Source: Olsenella uli
Lineage (GTDB): Bacteria; Actinomycetota; Coriobacteriia; Coriobacteriales; Atopobiaceae
DNA: 19,100 nucleotides
Assembly (NCBI RefSeq): GCF_901212675.1
Contig: NZ_CAAKOQ010000060.1
Span: forward strand, 13,330-32,429
Direction of reading: 5' to 3'
Shown here: positions 14,045 to 19,100 of the stretch, in pieces
Numbering within the stretch: position 1 is the first letter of the stretch
How the letters are laid out: each line of letters opens with the position of its first letter
The notes under the pieces: generated by a model
Database searches by the model: none
What the model was told of the DNA's origin: nothing
Seen by the model: the letters and a program-made list of their open reading frames with translations, nothing else
Made by a program: the position numbers and the translations under genes

Positions 14045-16000
14045 TTACGCGCCCTTCGCGTTCATCGCGCGCATGGCGTTCAGGATGGCGATGATGGCCA
14101 CGCCCACGTCACCAAACACGGCCAGCCACATGTTGGCGATGCCCAGCGCCGCCAGCACCAGGATGATCATCTTCACGCCCAGCGCGAACACGATGTTCTG
14201 CCACACGATGCCCATCGTCTTGCGCGCCACGTTGATCGCCTTGGCGATGTTGGACGGCTTGTCGTCCATGAGCACGATGTCGGCCGCCTCGATCGCGGCG
14301 TCGGAGCCCATGGCACCCATCGCGATGCCCACGTCGGCGCGGGTCAGCACCGGCGCGTCGTTGATGCCGTCGCCAACGAAGGCCAGTTTCTCGCGCGGGC
14401 CCTCGGCGGCCAGCAGCTGCTCGACGCGCTCCACCTTGTCGCCCGGCAGCAGCTGCGCGTGGTACTCGTCGATGCCCAGCTTCTTGGCCACCGCTGCCGC
14501 GACCTCCTCGCGGTCGCCGGTGAGCATCACGGTCTTCTTGACGCCGCAGGCGTGCAGGTCGCGGATGGTCTGCTCGGCGTCGTCCTTCACAACGTCTGCG
14601 ATTACGATGTGGCCCACGTAGCGGTCATCCACGCTCACGTGCAGGATCGTGCCCGTGAGGTCGCAGTCATGCCAGCGCTCGCCGTGGCCGGCCATGAGCT
14701 TGTCGTTGCCCACCAGCACCACGTGCTCGTCCACATGCGCCACTACGCCGTGGCCGCTCTCCTCCTGCACGTCGGCGATGCGTTGGCGGTCGATTTCGCC
14801 GGAGAAGGCCGACTTCACCGACAGCGCGATGGGGTGGTCGGAGAAGGCCTCGGCGTACGCGGCGTTGGAGAGCACGTAGTCTGGGTCGATGCCCTCCTCG
14901 GGGTGGATGGCCACCACGTTGAAGGTGCCGTTGGTGAGCGTGCCGGTCTTGTCGAACACCACGGTGTCCACCTCGGAGAGGGCCTCGAGGTAGTTTGAGC
15001 CCTTCACGAGCACGCCGAGCCGGCTCGCGCCGCCGATGCCGCCAAAGAAGGAGAGGGGCACGCTGATGACGAGCGCGCACGGGCAGCTTACGACGAGGAA
15101 GGTGAGGCCGCGCAGGATCCAGTCGCTCCAGGCGCCCATGCCGAGCAGCGGCGGCACCACGGCCAGCAGCACGGCGGAACCGGTGACGGCGGGCGTGTAG
15201 AGCTTGGCGAAGCGCGTGATGAAGTTCTCGGTGCGGGCCTTCTTCTCGCTTGCGTTCTCGACGAGCTCGAGAATGCGGCTCACGGTCGACTCGCCGAACG
15301 GCTTGGTGGTACGAACCTTGATGAGTCCGGTCATGTTGATGCAGCCCGAGATGACGTCGGCGCCCACCTCCACGTGGCGCGGGACCGACTCGCCGGTAAG
15401 CGCCGCGGTGTCGAGCTGCGTGGAGCCCTCGGTGATGACACCGTCGATGGGCACGCGCTCGCCCGGCTTGACCACGATCGTGGTGCCCACGGCCACGTCG
15501 CCGGGGTCGACCTGCTCGAGCTCGCCGTCCGCGCCCTCGACGTTGGCGTAGTCGGGCGCGATGTCCATCATGGCGGCGATAGACTTCCTGCTCTTGCCCA
15601 CGGCGTAGGCCTGGAACAGCTCGCCTACCTGGTAGAAGAGCATGACGGCCGCGCCCTCGGCCATGTGCGGGTCGGTGTCGGGGAAGAAGACCATGGCGAA
15701 GGCGCCCAGCGTGGCCACGGCCATGAGGAAGTTCTCGTCGAAGACATCGCCGCGGCCGATGTTGTGAGCGGCCCGCTGCAGCACGTCGTGGCCGGCGATG
15801 AGGAACGGCGCGAGGAACAGCACGAAGCTGGCGTAGACGTCGCCCGGCTCGCCGAACGCGGCCTTGAGCGCGCCGAACTCGTCGAGCGCCATCACCACGA
15901 AGAAGATGGCGAGGGCGAGGATGATGCGGTGCAGCTTGTGCTGCTGCGACTCCTTCTTGTGGCGCCGCTTCTTCTTCGGCTTGGCCTTGCTGTCTGCCAT
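14045..16000 (-). CDS. P1B-type heavy-metal ATPase (Zn2+/Cd2+/Pb2+ exporter type), no N-terminal HMA domain
   Basis: Predicted 651 residues. Landmarks: actuator TGES at about 202-205, membrane CPC at 306-308, phosphorylated Asp350 in DKTGTLT, SDHP at 387-390 (the His-Pro locus of metal pumps), TGD at 494-496, GDGINDAP at 543-550, and in the last helices K610 and D631 within NIVFALGVK ... WLAVFGDVG. The K/D pair together with CPC is the ZntA/CadA (P1B-2) fingerprint, so it should expel Zn2+, Cd2+ or Pb2+. The N-terminus is a lysine/arginine/histidine-rich stretch in place of the usual CxxC HMA domain; a separate HMA protein is encoded just upstream. ATG at 16000 has AAGGAG eight bases upstream; open sequence to 16144 crosses the operator and is rejected. 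An ArsR-type operator precedes it. Confidence 0.95.
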   Translation of the reverse strand: MADSKAKPKKKRRHKKESQQHKLHRIILALAIFFVVMALDEFGALKAAFGEPGDVYASFVLFLAPFLIAGHDVLQRAAHNIGRGDVFDENFLMAVATLGAFAMVFFPDTDPHMAEGAAVMLFYQVGELFQAYAVGKSRKSIAAMMDIAPDYANVEGADGELEQVDPGDVAVGTTIVVKPGERVPIDGVITEGSTQLDTAALTGESVPRHVEVGADVISGCINMTGLIKVRTTKPFGESTVSRILELVENASEKKARTENFITRFAKLYTPAVTGSAVLLAVVPPLLGMGAWSDWILRGLTFLVVSCPCALVISVPLSFFGGIGGASRLGVLVKGSNYLEALSEVDTVVFDKTGTLTNGTFNVVAIHPEEGIDPDYVLSNAAYAEAFSDHPIALSVKSAFSGEIDRQRIADVQEESGHGVVAHVDEHVVLVGNDKLMAGHGERWHDCDLTGTILHVSVDDRYVGHIVIADVVKDDAEQTIRDLHACGVKKTVMLTGDREEVAAAVAKKLGIDEYHAQLLPGDKVERVEQLLAAEGPREKLAFVGDGINDAPVLTRADVGIAMGAMGSDAAIEAADIVLMDDKPSNIAKAINVARKTMGIVWQNIVFALGVKMIILVLAALGIANMWLAVFGDVGVAIIAILNAMRAMNAKGA

Positions 16001-16057
16001 GTCGATCACTCCTTTGTTGCCTGGGCGGCCACATGCGCGCCGCTCCCAAAACCATGA

Positions 16058-16081
16058 ACACATGAGCATTCGCTCACATAT
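16058..16081. promoter_or_regulatory. SmtB/ArsR operator upstream of the metal ATPase
   Basis: ACACATGAGCATTCGCTCAC contains TGAGC-N4-GCTCA, with flanking AT-rich ends. The same half-sites and 4-base spacer occur at the two sites before the repressor gene. It lies 58-81 bases before the ATPase start. Next to it, ATTGT-CCCTA-ACAAT is a small palindrome that may cover the -35 region. Confidence 0.75.
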
Positions 16082-16212
16082 TGTCCCTAACAATGCCCCG
16101 CTGGTTTGGGAGGCTTCCAACAAAGAAGGCCTTCCCTCAACCACGGGGGCTCTGCTCCCAGACCGTGCGCCGACTACACCGTCGACGCCAGGTCGAGAGG
16201 CCGATCAACTGT

Positions 16213-16312
16213 CAGCCGGATGTGTGGCTTTGTTCGCATTCCGCAGCGGCGGGCGCGTCGAAGCCGCGAAGCCTAGCGGGCGAGGACGCGAGCTTAGCCA
16301 CACATCCGGCTG
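16213..16312 (-). terminator. Large hairpin after the HMA gene (TTTGTTCG family)
   Basis: CAGCCGGATGTGTGGCT (16213-16229) pairs perfectly with 16296-16312. It starts five bases past the HMA stop codon and ends in the gap before the ATPase gene. The inner left arm continues TTTGTTCG, as in the 1791-1873 hairpin, and the right inner arm begins CGAGCTTAG (CGAACTAAC in the other). There is no T-run. It would separate the repressor-HMA message from the ATPase, which has its own operator. The rest of 16082-16212 shows nothing else. Confidence 0.7.
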
Positions 16313-16317
16313 GCGCC

Positions 16318-16536
16318 TTAGCGAATGATCTCGCAGTCCGGCTCCTCGTCGGCGGTGAAGTCGACGACGCGGTCGAGCACCTCGTCGAAGTCCTCGTCCG
16401 CCGCCTCAAGCGTGAGCTTCTGCGTCATGAAGTTCACCGACACGTTCTGCACGCCGTCGAGCTTGGCGAGCTTCTCCTGGAGCTCGCGGGCGCAGTTGGC
16501 GCAGTCGATCTCGTCGAGCTTGAAGGACTTCTTCAT
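16318..16536 (-). CDS. Stand-alone HMA-domain metal-binding protein
   Basis: Predicted 72 residues, a single ferredoxin-like heavy-metal-associated domain. The metal site is C12-x-x-C15 in IDCANC, followed by the expected helix (ARELQEKLAKLDGV), the NVSVNF strand and the KLTLEA strand. The acidic residues next to the CxxC (DEIDCANC) are like those in Zn/Cd/Pb pump domains rather than the GMTCxxC of copper chaperones. The tail (DEEPDCEIIR) is acidic with one more Cys. It would bind metal in the cytoplasm and deliver it to the pump encoded downstream, which lacks this domain. ATG at 16536 has AAAGG about eight bases upstream. It lies 61 bases after the repressor gene and probably shares its transcript. 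Confidence 0.9.
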   Translation of the reverse strand: MKKSFKLDEIDCANCARELQEKLAKLDGVQNVSVNFMTQKLTLEAADEDFDEVLDRVVDFTADEEPDCEIIR

Positions 16537-16597
16537 CGCGGTGCCTTTCTCTCAGAGGCCGCAGCCTCGCTTGTTGACTGGTTGGGCGGCGCTTGCG

Positions 16598-17002
16598 TCA
16601 CTCGCATATATGGTTAAGACCTTGATTGAGCATCGTGTAGACGTGGTCGTCGGCGAGGGAGTAGACGATGTTGCGCCCGTCTCGCTCGAACTTCACGAGG
16701 TGCGCCTGCTTGAGGGTTCTGAGCTGGTGCGACACGGCGCTTTGCGTGGTGCCGGTCTCGTCGGCGATGTCGGCCACGCAGAGGTCGCGGCCCATGAGGG
16801 TGAATAGGATCTTGATGCGCGTGGTGTCCGAGAAGACCTTGAATAGGTCGGCGAGGTCGTAGAGGAGCTCCTCGTCGGGGATGCAGTCGGGCGCCTCGCC
16901 GACGGGGATGGGCGTGCGCTGTGTGGCGCAGGCCTGGGCGGCGTCGGCCACCTGGTCGTCAGCGGCCTCGGGCGCGTCGTCGGTTCGGATGTCCTCGTCC
17001 AT
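16598..17002 (-). CDS. ArsR/SmtB-family metal-sensing repressor
   Basis: Predicted 134 residues, with the winged-helix core at about 45-115. Recognition region: DLCVADIADETGTTQSAVSHQLRTL. The alpha-5 zinc site is complete and spaced as in SmtB: D118, H120, H131, E134 (D-x-H-x10-H-x2-E). C75 in DLCVAD, with C25 and C40 in the N-terminal extension, could form an alpha-3N thiolate site, as in CadC/SmtB, which would favour Cd/Pb. Metal binding should release it from DNA and induce the export genes. ATG at 17002 has AAGGAG six bases upstream. Two operators lie 26-85 bases upstream, one inside the promoter, so it represses itself. Confidence 0.93.
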   Translation of the reverse strand: MDEDIRTDDAPEAADDQVADAAQACATQRTPIPVGEAPDCIPDEELLYDLADLFKVFSDTTRIKILFTLMGRDLCVADIADETGTTQSAVSHQLRTLKQAHLVKFERDGRNIVYSLADDHVYTMLNQGLNHICE

Positions 17003-17027
17003 GGGCGCTCCTTACATTCAGAGTCGA

Positions 17028-17051
17028 ACACATGAGCAATCGTTCATATGT
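17028..17051. promoter_or_regulatory. SmtB/ArsR operator near the repressor transcription start
   Basis: ACACATGAGCAATCGTTCAT contains TGAGC-N4-GTTCA and lies just downstream of the predicted -10 box, where a bound repressor would block initiation. It matches the known SmtB-type 12-2-12 operator style (ATGAAC/GTTCAT half-sites). Confidence 0.8.
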
Positions 17052-17061
17052 TTTACCGACC

Positions 17062-17089
17062 ATTGTATGAGCGAGCGCTCATATGTCAA
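17062..17089 (-). promoter_or_regulatory. Repressor-gene promoter with an operator in its spacer
   Basis: On the minus strand, TTGACA (17084-17089) and TACAAT (17062-17067) are separated by 16 bases, a near-consensus vegetative promoter. The spacer holds TGAGC-GCTC-GCTCA (17068-17081), extended to TATGAGCG...CGCTCATA, a metal-repressor operator. Start of transcription is expected near 17055, about 53 bases before the ATG. Confidence 0.85.
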
Positions 17090-17193
17090 GGTGATTTGCC
17101 CAGTTTTCCGCTCGGGGGAGGCTACCGACGCGAGGATGGGAGAAGCCTGCCGCGACGAGGAACCGAACCACCGCGCCCGCCACTGCAAAATGG

Positions 17194-17260
17194 AACGCCG
17201 CTGCAACGAGGGGCGCGCCACAGAATAAGAAACGCCGCTGCAGCGAGGGATGCACCACAG
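17194..17260. repeat. Imperfect 30-bp tandem repeat, 37-bp period
   Basis: AACGCCGCTGCA(A/G)CGAGGG begins at 17194 and again at 17231; over 30 bases the copies agree at 26 positions, both ending CCACAG. It lies in the 240-base gap between the repressor promoter and the dCMP deaminase stop codon. Nothing else was recognised in that gap. Confidence 0.65.
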
Positions 17261-17329
17261 GGGAGTCTGGACCGCCAAGGCCGCCGCCGCAGAAAAGCCA
17301 CTGCCGCAGAAAGCCCCCCCCCGCCAGCC

Positions 17330-17803
17330 CTACCGCTCGCCTAGCCGAACCTGCCGATACGCCACGCCGCAGCGCTCGAGGATGTTCTTCGAGATGCGGT
17401 TGTCCTCGGTCCCCGCGTACTTGTCGTCGAGGTAGACCACCTCGCCGATGCCCGCCTGCACGAGGGTCTTGGCGCACTCGTGGCAGGGGAAGAGCGTCAC
17501 GTAGACGGTGGCGTGGTCGAGGTCCTTGAGCGAGCCGCGGTAGTTGAGGATCGCGTTCGCCTCGGCGTGGATCACGTAGTTGTGCTTGTCCAGCAGGGGG
17601 TCGCTCGTGGTCTCCCAGGGAAACTCGTCGTCGTTGATGCCGGAGGGCGTGCCGTTGTAGCCAACCGAGAGGATGCGGTGGTTTGTGTCGGCGATGCAGG
17701 CTCCCACCTGCGTGTTTGGATCCTTGCTGCGCAGGCTCGCCGCGATGGCGACCCGCATGAAGAACTCGTCCCAGCTGATGACGTCCGTGCGCTTTCCCGG
17801 CAT
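17330..17803 (-). CDS. Deoxycytidylate (dCMP) deaminase family protein
   Basis: Predicted 157 residues, usual length. The cytidine/deoxycytidylate deaminase zinc site is complete: H79-A-E81 (HAEAN), C107 and C110 in FPCHEC. KDPNTQVGACI and VGYNGTPSGINDDEFPWE are typical of dCMP deaminases. The enzyme converts dCMP to dUMP, the precursor for thymidylate. It resembles ComEB of Bacillus subtilis in family but not in context: no competence genes are here. ATG at 17803 follows GGGAGGGG. Its likely promoter has TAAAAT at 17859-17864 (minus strand), with a partial -35 (TTGTCT) at a short 15-base spacing. Confidence 0.93.
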   Translation of the reverse strand: MPGKRTDVISWDEFFMRVAIAASLRSKDPNTQVGACIADTNHRILSVGYNGTPSGINDDEFPWETTSDPLLDKHNYVIHAEANAILNYRGSLKDLDHATVYVTLFPCHECAKTLVQAGIGEVVYLDDKYAGTEDNRISKNILERCGVAYRQVRLGER

Positions 17804-17947
17804 GGCCCCTCCCGCGACGCTCGCATGCCCTCCGAGGGCAAATGTGGTAACGGCTCAGATTTTAGCTTGACATCCGAGAAGACAAGTCCATCATGATGGG
17901 CACCACGAGGTCGGGCAGACGGTTCGGCCACGAGAGGGAGAAACGCA
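17804..17947. promoter_or_regulatory. Divergent promoters between dCMP deaminase and the small peptide
   Basis: A consensus -35 TTGACA reads plus at 17867-17872, but the -10 at the right distance (ATCATG at 17890) is poor. On the minus strand TAAAAT at 17859-17864 is a good -10. The two overlap, suggesting back-to-back promoters. Confidence 0.35.
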
Positions 17948-17998
17948 ATGAGCTGCATCAACAACGCCATCGAGATTATCGCCGCGATTATTAGCTAG
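17948..17998 (+). CDS. Candidate 16-residue isoleucine-rich peptide (leader or stand-alone small protein)
   Basis: The frame reads MSCINNAIEIIAAIIS. Its ATG lies seven bases after GAGAGGGAG, an ideal ribosome-site spacing. Six of 16 residues are isoleucine. Fifteen bases after the stop codon come a 12-bp hairpin and then an intrinsic terminator with seven T. A short open frame with ribosome site followed by hairpin and terminator is the layout of an amino-acid attenuator, or of a tiny peptide gene with its own terminator. It is too short for composition statistics, so this is an inference from position and signals. Confidence 0.45.
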   Translation: MSCINNAIEIIAAIIS

Positions 17999-18013
17999 CG
18001 GGTTGGTGCATAC

Positions 18014-18041
18014 GAGCCAGCCCGTGATACACGGGCGGCTC
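18014..18041 (+). other. Leader hairpin before the terminator
   Basis: GAGCC-A-GCCCGTG (18014-18026) pairs with CACGGGCGGCTC (18030-18041): 12 pairs, one bulged A and a 3-base loop. It sits directly between the small peptide stop codon and the terminator and could act as a pause or competing stem. Confidence 0.7.
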
Positions 18042-18044
18042 TCG

Positions 18045-18090
18045 AGACCGGAGTCGTCGGAAGCAATTTCCACGGCTCCGGTCTTTTTTT
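18045..18090 (+). terminator. Intrinsic terminator after the small peptide
   Basis: AGACCGGAG (18045-18053) pairs with CTCCGGTCT (18076-18084), with further inner pairing GGAA/TTCC, followed by a run of seven T to 18090. It lies 116 bases before the hydratase gene on the same strand, so it either ends a small transcript or acts as an attenuator. Confidence 0.88.
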
Positions 18091-18206
18091 ATTGCATCAA
18101 TCCGCTGGGCAGAGCCCACGGGAACCACCGAAGGACCCGGCGAGCGCATCGCCGCCGGCCACCAGACAATCGCAACGCGGCCCCGCACCGCGAGAGGAGA
18201 GACATC

Positions 18207-19058
18207 ATGTCCGAGAACGATTCCTGCTGCTGCAGCTGCTCTGCCACCAAGCCCGCCGTCAAGCTCAACGAGCGTCAGGAGGAGCTGGTCGAGGCCCTCT
18301 ACCAGGCCTATCGTCGCAACTTCTACGGCCAGCCCAACGAGCCGCTCACCATGTCCGACTGGGAGGGCGTCGTGACCGACGACGACACCGCCTATGCCGT
18401 GCAGGACGCCGTGATGGCCAAGAAGATGGGGCCGGTCGCCGGCTACAAGGTCTCGCTCACGAGCGAGGAGACCCAGAAGATGTTCGACTCCGACAGCCCG
18501 CTCTATGGCGCGCAAGTGGCCGAGCGCTTTGTGCCCACGCCTTGCACGCTCGACCTACGCCACCTCAACGAGCCGCTGGTAGAGGTCGAGTTCTGCTTCA
18601 CGGCCAAGAAGGATCTCTTGGCCGACATGTCGCTTGACGAGCTACTGCACAACTGCACCGTAGCCGGCGACATGGAGGTTCCCGACGCCCGCTTCAAGGC
18701 CTGGTTCCCCACGCTCTCCAAGTACCTCGTGATGAGCGACTGCGCGGTGGGCGGCTACGTGCTCTACGGTACGCCGGTCGATGGCGCCGAGCTCACGGTG
18801 GACGGCATGGCCAAGGTGCACGCCAAGGCCTACCACGACGGTGAGTTCGTCAAGGAGGGCGACTCGAGCGAGGTGCTCGGCAACCCGGTCAACTCGCTGA
18901 AGTGGCTGGTCGGCAAGCTGGAGAGCCAGGGCAAGAGGTTCACGAAGGGCATGCACGTCTCCGTGGGCACCGTGTTCGTGCCGCCCGCGTTCACGGCTGG
19001 CGAGTGGCGCGTCGAGTTCTCCGGCCCCTTCGGCACTCTCGAGGTGACGGCAAAGTAG
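18207..19058 (+). CDS. 2-keto-4-pentenoate hydratase / fumarylacetoacetate hydrolase-fold protein
   Basis: Predicted 283 residues. The fold's landmarks are in order: GYKVSLTSEETQKMF with SPLYGAQ, the metal-binding VEVEF at about residues 128-132 (family E-x-E), and the closing GNPVNSLKWLVGKLESQGK, then VSVGTVFVPPAF and a FSGPFGTLEV end. MhpD-type enzymes hydrate 2-oxopent-4-enoate in aromatic breakdown, but gut relatives without that pathway have unknown substrates, and no meta-cleavage genes are here. The N-terminus is odd: SCCCSCS at residues 6-12, a cysteine cluster absent from the classical enzymes. ATG at 18207 has AGGAGA six bases upstream. A small peptide and terminator lie upstream and may control it. 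Confidence 0.85.
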   Translation: MSENDSCCCSCSATKPAVKLNERQEELVEALYQAYRRNFYGQPNEPLTMSDWEGVVTDDDTAYAVQDAVMAKKMGPVAGYKVSLTSEETQKMFDSDSPLYGAQVAERFVPTPCTLDLRHLNEPLVEVEFCFTAKKDLLADMSLDELLHNCTVAGDMEVPDARFKAWFPTLSKYLVMSDCAVGGYVLYGTPVDGAELTVDGMAKVHAKAYHDGEFVKEGDSSEVLGNPVNSLKWLVGKLESQGKRFTKGMHVSVGTVFVPPAFTAGEWRVEFSGPFGTLEVTAK

Positions 19059-19070
19059 CAGCTATCCTAT

Positions 19071-19100
19071 CTGTCACATTTTCTTCCGGATGATTTGTCA
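19071..19100 (+). repeat. 30-bp intergenic repeat, copy C (at window edge)
   Basis: CTGTCAC, seven variable bases, then TCCGGATGATT and TGTCA. It starts 12 bases after the hydratase stop codon, the same placement as copy B after the nucleotidase. The window ends here, so its right boundary is not known. Confidence 0.75.

Noticed and set aside
17999..18090. tRNA or known riboswitch
   Set aside because: It folds as two simple stems; no cloverleaf, TTCRA arm or conserved riboswitch core was found.

Overview
The window is high-GC DNA with bacterial gene density, short leaderless gaps and strong Shine-Dalgarno sites. The gene mix points to a gut or oral actinobacterium, most likely class Coriobacteriia (Atopobiaceae/Olsenella or Collinsella type): a CPA1 antiporter with RCK domains, a PRD antiterminator remnant, a LacD remnant, a phosphonate-type ABC cassette with a nucleotidase, and a SmtB-type zinc/cadmium system. 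No rRNA, tRNA or marker gene is present, so the placement is an inference from content and style.

Layout. Positions 1-220 hold a frameshifted, truncated remnant of a BglG/LicT-type antiterminator. Positions 276-3505 carry three minus-strand genes: two small membrane proteins of unknown function and a CPA1-type K+/H+ or Na+/H+ antiporter. A divergent promoter region (3506-3678) separates these from an AI-2E-family membrane protein and a SlyD-like FKBP prolyl isomerase on the plus strand. These meet a minus-strand DedA protein at a strong bidirectional terminator (5935-6020).

Positions 7134-12554 form the main operon: a Tat-exported lipoprotein binding protein (PhnD type), an ATPase (PhnC type), two permeases (PhnE type), and a 5'-nucleotidase/cyclic-nucleotide phosphodiesterase with no signal peptide. 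A hairpin after the binding-protein gene probably sets a higher dose of that protein. The operon looks like uptake of a phosphorus compound coupled to intracellular removal of phosphate from nucleotides; the true substrate is unknown.

Positions 12555-14044 are a decayed or regulatory stretch. They hold short repeats, a tagatose-bisphosphate aldolase gene that has lost about half its barrel and its standard start codon, two plus-strand terminators, and a six-unit, 11-bp periodic array resembling PHO boxes with no obvious target gene. Positions 14045-17089 are a minus-strand metal-resistance module: SmtB/ArsR repressor, a stand-alone HMA metallochaperone, and a P1B-type ATPase lacking its own HMA domain. 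Three matching operators lie before the repressor and the ATPase; one sits inside a near-consensus promoter.

The right end has a dCMP deaminase (minus), a candidate 16-residue isoleucine-rich peptide followed by a hairpin and a textbook terminator, and a 2-keto-4-pentenoate hydratase-like gene. A 30-bp element occurs three times (5276, 12561, 19071), each time at a gene end. A second family of large hairpins sharing an inner TTTGTTCG motif occurs twice, just after minus-strand stop codons.
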